Positions 34,494-43,599 of a stretch of DNA of 64,000 bases are shown in pieces (position 1 is the first letter of the stretch; every line of letters begins with the position of its first letter). Origin of the DNA: Methylotenera sp. (GTDB taxonomy: Bacteria; Pseudomonadota; Gammaproteobacteria; Burkholderiales; Methylophilaceae); assembly GCF_029945535.1 (NCBI RefSeq), contig NZ_JAQSCU010000013.1, positions 187,522-251,521 of the forward strand. The letters are read 5' to 3'. Position numbers and translations under genes: made by a program. The notes below the pieces were generated by a model that was not told where the DNA came from, made no database searches, and worked only from the letters and a program-made list of their open reading frames with translations.

Positions 34494-34766
34494 ATGACAA
34501 CAAATGATAAAGTAAACCCAAGTATTGAAGAAGTTTCAAATGCATTAGCAAAAATGATTGCTGATAAAATGGAAATTGATATTGCGACTATTCTGCCTGA
34601 AAGTAATTTACAAGAGCTAGGATTAGATTCGCTTGATACCTTTGATATTATTTTTAGCGCGGAAGATTACTTTAAAATTAAAGTACCTAACGACCAAGTA
34701 AATATTACTACCTTGCATGATGTTGCAATCTTGGTGCATCAGCTAATACTTACTCAGAAACCTTAA
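34494..34766 (+). CDS. Acyl carrier protein
   Basis: 90-residue ACP. The phosphopantetheine site is QELGLDSLDTFDIIF, Ser near residue 43. Helices before and after follow the ACP pattern. It differs from the housekeeping AcpP consensus (GADSLDTVEL), so it is a dedicated carrier. It lies between the hydrolase and the ketoacyl synthase, 27 bases before the latter. Confidence 0.93.
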   Translation: MTTNDKVNPSIEEVSNALAKMIADKMEIDIATILPESNLQELGLDSLDTFDIIFSAEDYFKIKVPNDQVNITTLHDVAILVHQLILTQKP

Positions 34767-34793
34767 AGTTTAGAACAGAAATTTAAAATAGAT

Positions 34794-36044
34794 ATGGCTT
34801 ATTCGTCAAATGCGCAACGGGTAGTCATTACTGGCTTAAGTATCGTGTCACCGCTCGGTAATAGCCTTGCCGAGTTAACAAAAAATGTATTTTCTGGCAT
34901 TTCTGGTATCAAGCGCTTAGATACTCCATTTGTAGATCAAATGGATTGCAAAATAGCCGCGCAAGCTCAATTCAATCCTGAAGACTACTTCACTAAACAT
35001 ACCTACTCAATGTTGGACCGCACTAGTCAGATTGCGCTACATACTAGTATAGAGGCGATTAAGGATGCCCACTTAACTATAGATGATGCCTTGAAACCTC
35101 GCATGGGCATATATCTTGGAACAGGTATGGGCGGCGCGCAGTCTGTGGAAGATGGTTATGTTAGACTTTTTAAAGATGGTGCGAGTAGATTAAAGCCTTT
35201 TACCGTGTTGATGGGTATGAATAATGCAGCGGCTTCGGCCATTGCTTTAGAGCATAAACTCACCGGTCCTAATCAAACTTTCTCTACGGCATGTTCTTCA
35301 TCCGCAGTGGCTATTGGCGAAGCTTCTAGATTGATTCGTCATGGATATGCTGACGTGATGTTAGCTGGTGGTACAGAAGCACTCTTGACCTTTGGTACGA
35401 TGAAAGCATGGGAAGCCTTAAGAACACTGGCAGAAGAAGATCCCAGTGATATTGGCGCCTCTTGTAAGCCATTCTCGGTAAACCGCACAGGCTTAGTACT
35501 TGGTGAAGGGGCTGCGATGCTTGTATTAGAGTCTTATGAACATGCGGTCGCGCGTGGCGCTAAGATATATGCAGAGGTTGCAGGCTATGGTGCTGCGAAT
35601 GATTGTAACCACATAACACAACCCTCCGTGAATGGGCAGTCTGCAACTATGCAAGCAGCGCTCAATGATGCAAATTTAAGCGCAAATGCAATTCAATATA
35701 TTAACGCGCATGGTACTGGTACAAAGCTAAATGATATTACTGAAACCAATTCTATTAAGAAGGTGTTTGGTTCACATGCGCATGAATTGAGCGTTAGCTC
35801 GACTAAGTCTATGCATGGTCATTTGATGGGTGCGGCAGGCGCGCTTGAGGCAGTCATCACTACGCTCGCAGTGCATAGCAACACACTGCCACCTACAATT
35901 AATCTAGCGCATCCAGATCCTGAATGCGATTTAGATTATGTGCCTAATCACTCTAAAACCTTACCAAAGCTTGAATATGCTATGTCAAATTCATTTGCGT
36001 TTGGCGGTACAGGCGCTGCTTTGATTCTGAAAAAATTAAACTGA
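34794..36044 (+). CDS. Beta-ketoacyl-ACP synthase (FabF-like)
   Basis: Thiolase-fold condensing enzyme of 416 residues. All catalytic residues are present: Cys in TFSTACSSSAVAIG, His in NAHGTGTKLND, and Lys and His in STKSMHGHLMGAAGALE. SNSFAFGGTGAALIL is the C-terminal glycine-rich loop. It is a complete elongating KS II type, not a chain-length factor, because Cys is kept. It pairs with the ACP immediately upstream. No ketoreductase, dehydratase or acyltransferase is in the cluster, so other steps would come from general fatty-acid synthesis or be absent. Confidence 0.93.
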   Translation: MAYSSNAQRVVITGLSIVSPLGNSLAELTKNVFSGISGIKRLDTPFVDQMDCKIAAQAQFNPEDYFTKHTYSMLDRTSQIALHTSIEAIKDAHLTIDDALKPRMGIYLGTGMGGAQSVEDGYVRLFKDGASRLKPFTVLMGMNNAAASAIALEHKLTGPNQTFSTACSSSAVAIGEASRLIRHGYADVMLAGGTEALLTFGTMKAWEALRTLAEEDPSDIGASCKPFSVNRTGLVLGEGAAMLVLESYEHAVARGAKIYAEVAGYGAANDCNHITQPSVNGQSATMQAALNDANLSANAIQYINAHGTGTKLNDITETNSIKKVFGSHAHELSVSSTKSMHGHLMGAAGALEAVITTLAVHSNTLPPTINLAHPDPECDLDYVPNHSKTLPKLEYAMSNSFAFGGTGAALILKKLN

Positions 36045-36136
36045 TGATGTTTCTTCCGTGCAAAGCGGTAAGAAATATTTATCATTTCAACAAAAAATAT
36101 TAAGCATCATATTAACCTTCGCTAGGTAAATTCTCT

Positions 36137-36493
36137 TTGTCTACACTCGCCATTTTTGTTTGGTTGTTAAATATCGTTGTTGATACTACAGGGCATATTG
36201 CGTTCAAATATGCAGCTGTTACCGAGAGTGAAAGCGAACTTCTGCGTTGGAAAAGCATGTTGTCATCTTTGCCACTCTGGGTTGGTATATTCTGCTTTTG
36301 TTTAGAGTTTATGTTGTGGTTAGTTTTGCTTTCCATGCTGCCATTGTCGCTTGGTATATTGCTTAGTGGGTTCAATACTGTAGCCATCATGATTGCTGGC
36401 AGGTTGATCTTTAAAGAAATGTTAGACCCTTTACGTATTATAGGCATCACCTTTATTACAGTGGGAGTGGCACTGGTTGGGGGCTACGCGTGA
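36137..36493 (+). CDS. Half-size EamA/DMT transporter, first subunit
   Basis: 118 residues with a TTG start (TTG TCT ACA CTC); no in-frame ATG exists upstream before a stop at 36113. Four membrane helices are predicted, near residues 2-20, 38-60, 66-86 and 95-117. The internal feature FNTVAIMIAGRLIFKEMLDPLRIIG is like the conserved EamA half-domain end (GE-x-x-x-x-x-x-x-x-G). Size and topology match ArnE/ArnF or SMR-like proteins that work as dimers. It overlaps the next gene by four bases. Confidence 0.78.
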   Translation: MSTLAIFVWLLNIVVDTTGHIAFKYAAVTESESELLRWKSMLSSLPLWVGIFCFCLEFMLWLVLLSMLPLSLGILLSGFNTVAIMIAGRLIFKEMLDPLRIIGITFITVGVALVGGYA

Positions 36494-36876
36494 AGAAGCT
36501 ATATTTCTATGCCATCGGCTTTGCAATCTTAATCGCTTTTGATACCTTAACGCAGGTTTCTATTAAACTTGCATCTGTACAAGCTGGCGCATTTGTAATG
36601 AGTGTAGATTGGTTACTAGTTGTGCTGTATAACCCTTGGTTATACGCGGCTGTGCTAGGTTACATAGGGGCATTTTTTGCTTGGATGACTTTGTTAAAGC
36701 ACGCCCCAGTCGGCCCTGCGTTTGCAGCTTCGCATTTAGGGCTAATTCCAGTATTGCTGATTTCAGCCAGCTATTTTGGTGAAAAGCTGACCACTATGCA
36801 ATTACTAGGTGCTGTGAGCATCATGGTTGGCATTGTGTTCTTGAGTTTAAGTGAGGCTAAGTATCCACATGGCTAG
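36490..36876 (+). CDS. Half-size EamA/DMT transporter, second subunit
   Basis: 128 residues from a GTG start in a four-base overlap (GTGA) with the first subunit, which implies coupled translation and a fixed ratio. Four membrane spans. The motif GPAFAASHLGLIPVLLISASYFGEKLTTMQLLGA, with Glu before the last helix, is the EamA signature. The pair probably forms a heterodimer. By analogy with ArnE/ArnF it could flip a lipid-linked amino compound across the inner membrane. The cargo is inferred, not shown. Confidence 0.8.
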   Translation: MKKLYFYAIGFAILIAFDTLTQVSIKLASVQAGAFVMSVDWLLVVLYNPWLYAAVLGYIGAFFAWMTLLKHAPVGPAFAASHLGLIPVLLISASYFGEKLTTMQLLGAVSIMVGIVFLSLSEAKYPHG

Positions 36877-36913
36877 TATCCTTATGAATAAAGCGTAATT
36901 AAGGCAAAGCAAC

Positions 36914-38113
36914 ATGGCTCATTTATTTCATGAACCGCCACCAACTGCTGGCTTGCCTCTTTCAATGTCGGATTTTTTACCAAGTAAAACTTCGCTTGAA
37001 GAAGGTTTAGCGGTTTTTTTACAGCAAGAATATGTACAAATTGAAAGTTCAGGTACGGCGGCTATTATGGTTGCACTGGCAGCACTTAAGCACTTAAGTA
37101 ATCGCCGTTCCGTCATTATTCCCGCATACACTTGCCCATTTGTACCGCTCGCTATTTTGCGCTGTGGCCTAAAACCAATTATTTGTGAAACTAAAAAGAA
37201 TCATTTTGATTTTTGCTTAACCTCGCTTGAATCCGCTTGTGATGAAGATACCTTGGCGATTATGCCTACTCACCTTGGTGGACGCGTTGCAGACCTAGCT
37301 AGCATTATGAAAATCGCGCAAAAATGTGGTGCCTATGTGGTGGAAGATGCCGCACAAGCCTTAGGCGCGCGTTGGCAGGGGCAGTTGGTTGGTACGCTTG
37401 GTGATATTGGCTGTTATAGCTTAGGCGTAGGTAAGGGCTTAACCATTTACGGTGGTGGTGCAGTTATTGCACGTAAAAGTGAAGTGCGAGAGGCGTTAAA
37501 AACCACCCATGTTGAAATCGTACCTTTTAAACTGACATGGGAAATACAGCGATTATTAGGCCTGATTGGCTATTATGTATTTTATCGGCCGCTAGGTTTA
37601 GGTCTTGTTTTTGGCATGCCATTACGGAAGAACCTTCAAGAAGGTAAGTTAATTGAGGCGGTAGGGGATGACTGTTTAGCCGACTTCCCTGTACATCATG
37701 TAGGGCGTTGGCGTAAAGCCATTGGGGCAAAAGCCTTAATGAGATTACCCGATTTTCATGAGGTCAGCCGCAAGCAAGCGTTTAATCGTAAGGCGCAACT
37801 CTGCAAAATTCATGGCATAAACGTGATGGACGATGCCGAAGGAGACACAGGCACATGGCCATATCTTTTGGTATTAATGCCTACGCAACAATCGCGAGAT
37901 GCTGCCTTGGCAGAGCTTTGGTCAGCCAAACTGGGCGTAGGGCGTTTATTCATATATGCTTTGTGTGACTATGAATATTTGCCCTTTAGTGAAGTTAAAG
38001 CGCCCAATGCACAAGACTTTGCAGCACGTACATTAACCATCACGAATAGCCCGTGGCTGGACGAGAGCGATTTTTCGAAGATTTATGAAGTATTGGAACG
38101 CGTAATTGGTTGA
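36914..38113 (+). CDS. DegT/DnrJ/EryC1/StrS-family aminotransferase
   Basis: PLP-dependent sugar-aminotransferase fold (ArnB-like), 399 residues. SSGTAAIMVALAAL binds PLP phosphate; VIIPAYTCPFVPLAILRCG, VVEDAAQALGA and the internal Lys in YSLGVGKGLTIYGGGAV (about residue 179) are all present. Typical substrates are keto-sugars on nucleotides; some members act on other ketones. The second aminotransferase of the cluster, of a different class from the one at 32147. It overlaps the next gene by eight bases. Confidence 0.9.
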   Translation: MAHLFHEPPPTAGLPLSMSDFLPSKTSLEEGLAVFLQQEYVQIESSGTAAIMVALAALKHLSNRRSVIIPAYTCPFVPLAILRCGLKPIICETKKNHFDFCLTSLESACDEDTLAIMPTHLGGRVADLASIMKIAQKCGAYVVEDAAQALGARWQGQLVGTLGDIGCYSLGVGKGLTIYGGGAVIARKSEVREALKTTHVEIVPFKLTWEIQRLLGLIGYYVFYRPLGLGLVFGMPLRKNLQEGKLIEAVGDDCLADFPVHHVGRWRKAIGAKALMRLPDFHEVSRKQAFNRKAQLCKIHGINVMDDAEGDTGTWPYLLVLMPTQQSRDAALAELWSAKLGVGRLFIYALCDYEYLPFSEVKAPNAQDFAARTLTITNSPWLDESDFSKIYEVLERVIG

Positions 38114-39263
38114 ATATACGATTAACTGGTTGAATTCTGAATCAGAGATTGCCTCTGAGTTATGGGAAGCCTGCTTTCCTGCGCCCTTTGAAGGTCGCTG
38201 GTGGTACAAAGTACTTGAGCAATGCGGCATTGCCGACCAATTCACATTTTTATACGCACAAGTCAGTGACTCCAACGGCCCAATCGCAATAGCACCAGCT
38301 TTTGTTATGAACGTGCCGATGCGATTAGTATTGCCAGCACCACTATTGCCATTAGCAAATATTGTTGGAAAAGCCATACCATCCGCTTTGTACCAACGCA
38401 CGCTATTTATCGGCTCACCTTGCAGCGATGAGGGCAGGGTAGGCATGCTCAATAACGTCAATCGTGTTGAAGTGCTGCGTCTCGTCAATGACTCAATGGT
38501 GCTTCAAGCCAGAAAGCTCAATGCATCTATGCGCGTTTGGAAAGATTTTCCGCAGGAGTATGCACCAGACTTTGCCGCATTCCCGTCTAACTTATTCCCA
38601 TTAGTCAGCTTCCCCGGTACTGTGGTGGAGTTACCAAACTCGACTAAAGAAGGCTATTTAAGCACCCTTAAATCGTCACGCCGCAATAAGTTAAAAAAGA
38701 AATTAAAAGCTGCGGCAGGCGCACCTGTAGATGTAGAAGTCATTCAGCAGCCAGATAACGCCATAATGGATGAGATTTTCAACCTGTTTTGGCAAACCTA
38801 TGAAAAAGGCTCAACCAAATTCGAGCGATTAAATCGCAAGTTCTTTGATTTAATCGCTGCTGAAAAACACGCTTATTTTGTGGTGCTAAAAGAGCGCGAA
38901 AGCAAACGAGTAGTTGCATTTATGCTGTGCTTTGCAATGGGCGACCATGTCATTAATAAATTCATCGGCATAGATTATACAAAACCAAAAGAGTGGTTTT
39001 TATATTTCAGATTATGGGAAGTCGCAGTTGATTGGTCTGCCTCTATTAAAGCAAAATCCATACAGAGCGGTCAAACTGGTTACTCGGCAAAAGTTGAATT
39101 GGGTAATCAGTTGATCCCTCTCACTAATTACTGTCAGCATAATAATTCGATCGTCCATTGGGTGTATGCTAAGGTGGCAAGAACCATTAATTGGGATACA
39201 TTAGATGAGGATTTAGCGATTTATTTGAAGGCATATCCTGATGAAAAGCCAAAGTTGCAGTAA
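38106..39263 (+). CDS. FemAB/CelD-like GNAT-fold acyltransferase
   Basis: 385 residues from a TTG codon (TTG GTT GAA TAT ACG) overlapping the DegT-gene stop; no ATG is available nearby. The middle STLKSSRRNKLKKKLKAA is the marker of the FemAB/BioF2-like or CelD acetyltransferase group. EIFNLFWQTYEKGSTKFERLN, FVVLKERESKRVVAFML and INKFIGIDYTKPKEW follow. Such proteins add acyl or aminoacyl groups to amines on lipids, glycans or peptidoglycan precursors. It is the last gene of the run. The acceptor could be the amine created by one of the aminotransferases, which is inference. Confidence 0.78.
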   Translation: MVEYTINWLNSESEIASELWEACFPAPFEGRWWYKVLEQCGIADQFTFLYAQVSDSNGPIAIAPAFVMNVPMRLVLPAPLLPLANIVGKAIPSALYQRTLFIGSPCSDEGRVGMLNNVNRVEVLRLVNDSMVLQARKLNASMRVWKDFPQEYAPDFAAFPSNLFPLVSFPGTVVELPNSTKEGYLSTLKSSRRNKLKKKLKAAAGAPVDVEVIQQPDNAIMDEIFNLFWQTYEKGSTKFERLNRKFFDLIAAEKHAYFVVLKERESKRVVAFMLCFAMGDHVINKFIGIDYTKPKEWFLYFRLWEVAVDWSASIKAKSIQSGQTGYSAKVELGNQLIPLTNYCQHNNSIVHWVYAKVARTINWDTLDEDLAIYLKAYPDEKPKLQ

Positions 39264-39371
39264 GGCCTTACTGATTAATTGCTCTGTAGTAACATTTCGA
39301 TTTTATGATTGTCGATTTACTGGAGTTTGAATTGTTCTGGTGTGTCTAAATTAATCACAGACGCAGGGTAA

Positions 39372-42300
39372 CTATTCGAACCTGCGTTTAAAGAAATTCT
39401 TGATATCATCAACATAGCTAAATACTGATGGAATCACCAATAGGCTTAATAGCGTAGAGGTCATTAGACCACCAATAACAGCGACAGCCATAGGAGAGCG
39501 GAATGAGGTGTCACCAGCACTCCAGCCAGCGGCAATTGGTAGCATACCTGCACCCATAGCGATGGTTGTCATCACAATCGGTCTTGCACGTTTGTGGCAG
39601 GCGTCTATTAAGGCGTCAAAGCGGCTTAGGCCGTGATCGCGTTGTGCCACGATGGCATATTCCACCAGCAAGATTGAGTTCTTAGTGGCGATGCCCATGA
39701 GCATGACCAGTCCAATAAGTGAAGGCATAGAAAAACTTTTGCCTGCGACTAAAAGTGCTACAAATGCACCACCTAATGACAAGGGTAGCGCGACCAAAAT
39801 GGTAAATGGGTGTAAAAAGTCTTTAAACAAAATGACCAATACAATGTAGATACATAGCACGCCGGTGAGCATTGCCAATGCAAAGCTGCCGAATAATTCA
39901 TTCATGACTTCCGCATCACCGATTTCAGTTTGTTTAATACCTGCAGGTAGCTTTTGTAAGCTAGGTAGGTGTTTTACCGCTTCGGTAACATCGCCTAAAG
40001 TAAGTTTGGAGAGTTCAACTTCAATCTGTACGTTACGCGTGCGGTCATAGCGGTCTATCACTGCCGGGCCGCCTTCTAAATTAAAGTCTGCTACCTGCGC
40101 GAGCATGACGGGGCCTTTAGAGCCGGGCACGGTTAAATGTTCTAATATGCTTTGACCTTTACGTGCTTCATCTGATAACTGGACGACAATAGGCACTTGG
40201 CGCTGACTAAGATTCAACTTAGCCACAGAAAAATCATAATCGCCATCGGTAGCGATACGCAATGTTTCACTAATCGCATTACTGCTTACGCCTAAGTCGG
40301 CAGCTTTACTAAAGTCTGGGCGTACTATCATTTCAGGGCGAATGAGCGTTGCGCTAGAGGCAATATTGCCTATGCCAGGAATCGTACGTAAATCTTGTGT
40401 AACGGCATTAGACGCTTCTTGTAAGGCAGCAGAATCATCACCACTCAACATCAGTATATATTTTTCACCTGAGCCGCCTAAGCCAACTTTGCTACGGACA
40501 CCTGCTAGATTAGTGAGTGCGTCACGAATACGGCTTTCAATTTCTTGCTTAGGGGGTCTTTCAGAGCGAGGATCTAGGGCAATTGTCAGGGTTGCTCGTC
40601 TTGTTTCAGCAGCGCCCGTACTCACAAAAGCATCGGTACCTGCGCTGCCGCCACCAATAGCTGTATAGATTGTTTTGATATGGGCAATACTTTTGATGAT
40701 TTGTCGTGCTTCTTCGGCTGATTGCTTGGTTTGTTCTAATGTTGAGCCAGGGGCAAGCTCTAAGTAAACTTGTGTCTGTGAGCTATCATCCGCAGGAATA
40801 AAGCCAGTAGGTAGCAATGGAATCAGTTTAATTGAGCCAAATAAAAATAATATAGCTGCAATCACTGTAATTAATCGGTGTTGCAAGCACCAATGGCTCC
40901 AACGTAAATAGGTACGCATTATTGCGCCATCTTCTTGATGGGTATTGTTTGGTTTGAGCAGGTAAGCTGACATCATTGGTGTGAGCACACGCGCCACCAC
41001 AAGTGATGCAAAGATGGCAAAAGCCGCAGTCCAGCCAAATTGTTTAAAGAATTTACCTGGGATACCGCTCATAAATGCTGTAGGTAAAAATACGGCAATT
41101 AGGGTAAATGTAGTGGCAATCACGGCTAAGCCAATTTCATCGGCAGCTTCCATCGCTGCTTGATAGGGCGTTTTGCCCATGCGTAAATGGCGTACGATAT
41201 TTTCGACTTCTACAATGGCGTCATCTACCAAAATACCAATCACGAGTGATAGCGCTAAAAGCGTAACAATGTTGATACTAAAGCCAAAGCTGGACATGCC
41301 GATAAACGCGGGAATAACTGATAATGGCAGCGCTACTGCACAAACAAAAGTTGCACGCCAGTTACGTAAAAATAGAAGCACAACGAACACCGCAAGAATG
41401 GCACCTTCTATCAGCATGGTGATAGACGCTTTGTATTCATCTCGAACTGGTTGCACAAAGTTAAATGCCTCAGTGAGTACAATATCTGGGTGCTTGAGCT
41501 TGAGTTCAGCAAAGGCTTTTTCTACGCCATCACCCACTTCAATTTCGCTCGCACCTTTGCTGCGTGAGATTTCGAAACCAACTACTGGTTTACCATCCAG
41601 AAATGCTGCGGAGCGTGGTTCGGCAAAGCTATCTGACACATTAGCGATTTGATTGAGTGTAATTTTCCGGCCATCAGTTAAGTTAAGTTCAATATCGCCG
41701 ATGGCTTCGGCAGATTTGACTATGGCAATGGTGCGCATGGGTTGTTCGCTATCACCAAGTTTAGTGCGGCCGCCAGCAGACTCCATTTGGCTTAATTTCA
41801 ATTGATGTGAAATTTCTGCCACCGTAGCATTGAGTGCTTGTAGTTTGCTTGGATCTAGCTCAACGCGAATCTCACGATTGACGCCGCCTACACGGCTGAC
41901 TTTGCCCAAGCCTTTTACACTGAGTAGTTTTTTGGTGAGTTCGTTATCTACAAACCAAGAGAGCGCCTCATCATCCATGCCTGGCGAGCTAATGGTGTAA
42001 GACAATATAGGTGATGATGCTACGTTGAGTTTACTGATTTCAGGATCACGTAAGTCGCTAGGTAAATCTGCTCGGACTTGTGCTACGGCTGAGCGCACAT
42101 CGTCTACCGCCTCTTGTACAGGTTTTTCCAAGCGGAACTCGACCGTAATGCTGACTACGCCATCTTGCACCTTGGTGTAAATATGCTTTAAGCCCTGTAA
42201 TGACGCTAAGTTGTTTTCAATCTTACGCGCAACCTCAGTTTCTAGCTGCGCAGGCGAGGCACCGGGAAGGGACGCGGTAATATCCACAGTAGGTAAATCA

Positions 42301-42419
42301 AGATCAGGAAAGTTTTGCACTTTCATTGCTTGATAGCTAATGACGCCTGCGAACGACAGCATCACAAATAGCATGATGGCAGGAATCGGATTTCTAATAC
42401 ACCAAGCAGAAATATTCAT
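39372..42419 (-). CDS. RND-family efflux pump inner-membrane transporter
   Basis: 1015 residues, 12 membrane helices in the usual RND layout with two large periplasmic loops. N-terminal ISAWCIRNPIPAIMLFVML is helix 1. The proton-relay Asp pair is in LVIGILVDDAIVEVENI (helix 4) and the matching Lys in GIATKNSILLVEYA (helix 10). These features place it in the HAE-1-like proton-driven multidrug branch rather than the metal branch. It is last in the minus-strand order outer-membrane factor, adaptor, pump. It converges on the biosynthetic run. The substrate is unknown. Confidence 0.93.
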   Translation of the reverse strand: MNISAWCIRNPIPAIMLFVMLSFAGVISYQAMKVQNFPDLDLPTVDITASLPGASPAQLETEVARKIENNLASLQGLKHIYTKVQDGVVSITVEFRLEKPVQEAVDDVRSAVAQVRADLPSDLRDPEISKLNVASSPILSYTISSPGMDDEALSWFVDNELTKKLLSVKGLGKVSRVGGVNREIRVELDPSKLQALNATVAEISHQLKLSQMESAGGRTKLGDSEQPMRTIAIVKSAEAIGDIELNLTDGRKITLNQIANVSDSFAEPRSAAFLDGKPVVGFEISRSKGASEIEVGDGVEKAFAELKLKHPDIVLTEAFNFVQPVRDEYKASITMLIEGAILAVFVVLLFLRNWRATFVCAVALPLSVIPAFIGMSSFGFSINIVTLLALSLVIGILVDDAIVEVENIVRHLRMGKTPYQAAMEAADEIGLAVIATTFTLIAVFLPTAFMSGIPGKFFKQFGWTAAFAIFASLVVARVLTPMMSAYLLKPNNTHQEDGAIMRTYLRWSHWCLQHRLITVIAAILFLFGSIKLIPLLPTGFIPADDSSQTQVYLELAPGSTLEQTKQSAEEARQIIKSIAHIKTIYTAIGGGSAGTDAFVSTGAAETRRATLTIALDPRSERPPKQEIESRIRDALTNLAGVRSKVGLGGSGEKYILMLSGDDSAALQEASNAVTQDLRTIPGIGNIASSATLIRPEMIVRPDFSKAADLGVSSNAISETLRIATDGDYDFSVAKLNLSQRQVPIVVQLSDEARKGQSILEHLTVPGSKGPVMLAQVADFNLEGGPAVIDRYDRTRNVQIEVELSKLTLGDVTEAVKHLPSLQKLPAGIKQTEIGDAEVMNELFGSFALAMLTGVLCIYIVLVILFKDFLHPFTILVALPLSLGGAFVALLVAGKSFSMPSLIGLVMLMGIATKNSILLVEYAIVAQRDHGLSRFDALIDACHKRARPIVMTTIAMGAGMLPIAAGWSAGDTSFRSPMAVAVIGGLMTSTLLSLLVIPSVFSYVDDIKNFFKRRFE

Positions 42420-42457
42420 GCGGTTATGGGTCTTTATAAAAGCTAATTGTTAAGGTT

Positions 42458-43591
42458 TTATTTTTTAGTATTAGCTTGCGGAGCAATCTTCACTAAATCA
42501 TTGTCAGATAAAAATGCACCACCAGTAGCTACAAGCTGCTGGTTAGGTTCTATACCGCTGATAATTTCAACGAGATTACCTACACGCCTGCCAGTCTTCA
42601 CTTTAACTTGCTTGGCAATTTTTTTACCATTGATATTGCTAACTGCAAACACGTAGGTAAAGCCATCACGTAGCACCAGCACTTGCTGAGGAAGCGCTAA
42701 GGTGCTTGATTGACCTAAGATAAACTCACCTTTTGCATACATACCAGCTTTTGCTGAGCTGTTAGCTGGTAAATCAACGTAGATAAGCGTATTGCGGGTT
42801 TGTGTATCCACTATTGGCGAAATCATACGTACTTTACCTTTGAAGCTTGAGCCATCTGCTGCAATGACGTTGGTTTGCATGCCTGCTTTTATTTTGGCTA
42901 AGTCACTCGATACAACTTCGGCACGCCACTCTAGGCGACTTTGTCTAATTAATTTGAATAGCTCGCTACCTGCACCCATCACCGCGCCAACCGTAGCGCT
43001 ACGTGAAGAAATAACGCCGCTATCAGGCGCATAAATTCTAGTATTTTTTAAGCGTATCTCTTGTGTGGCCACTGCAGCTTTTGCTACTTCAACTCTTGCT
43101 TTAGACGTGTCTGCGGCGGTTGTATATTGATCAATTTGCTGATTCGACATAGCGCCAGTATTTTGTAAAGTGCGTGCGCGGTCTGAATTATTGATTGCCT
43201 CTCGGCCTTGTGCTTCGGCTTCCATTAAACTTGCTTTAGCTTGGTTTAATTCCGCCTCAATAGACTCCGCAGAGAAAGTTGCGAGTAATTGACTTTTTTT
43301 CACAACATCACCCACATTCACTAACACTTGTGTGAGTCGTAAGCCGTTGGATTCACTGCCAATAATGGCTTCTTGCCAGGCTACGATATTACCATTGGCT
43401 GATATTTTGAGCGGTAGAACAGTCTGTTGTGGCTGTATGAGTGTTACCGTGAGCGCTGGCGTAGAGATTGTTTCTGTGCTGGTTTTTTCAGCAAGACCAA
43501 GAATTGGAGCAAATGCTAAGATTGGTAAAAGTAATAGGAGAAACTTGTTCTCTAATAAATTGGCTGGTAATGGCTTAGTTACTTGTGTCAT
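42458..43591 (-). CDS. RND efflux periplasmic adaptor (membrane fusion protein)
   Basis: 377 residues. A hydrophobic N-terminal segment lies at about 17-36 (signal or anchor). The lipoyl half-motif is GNIVAWQEAIIGSESNGLRLTQVLVNVGDVVKKSQLLATF, then an alpha-hairpin (about 105-160: AEAQGREAINNSDRARTLQ). The second lipoyl half is RIYAPDSGVISSRSATVGAVMG, with beta-barrel regions to the C-terminus. It joins pump and outer-membrane channel. It begins 8 bases after the outer-membrane factor stop and the pump follows after 38 bases. Confidence 0.92.
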   Translation of the reverse strand: MTQVTKPLPANLLENKFLLLLLPILAFAPILGLAEKTSTETISTPALTVTLIQPQQTVLPLKISANGNIVAWQEAIIGSESNGLRLTQVLVNVGDVVKKSQLLATFSAESIEAELNQAKASLMEAEAQGREAINNSDRARTLQNTGAMSNQQIDQYTTAADTSKARVEVAKAAVATQEIRLKNTRIYAPDSGVISSRSATVGAVMGAGSELFKLIRQSRLEWRAEVVSSDLAKIKAGMQTNVIAADGSSFKGKVRMISPIVDTQTRNTLIYVDLPANSSAKAGMYAKGEFILGQSSTLALPQQVLVLRDGFTYVFAVSNINGKKIAKQVKVKTGRRVGNLVEIISGIEPNQQLVATGGAFLSDNDLVKIAPQANTKK

Positions 43592-43599
43592 GGCTTATC

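Noticed and set aside
36137-36876. The two short EamA genes as a broken full-length transporter
   Set aside because: Each half has its own complete four-helix unit and start, with a GTGA overlap typical of coupled genes, as in ArnE/ArnF.
39361-39387. Inverted repeat ACGCAGG/CCTGCGT at the convergent end of the RND gene
   Set aside because: Seven-bp stem overlaps the coding end and has no T-run in either direction; too weak to call a terminator.
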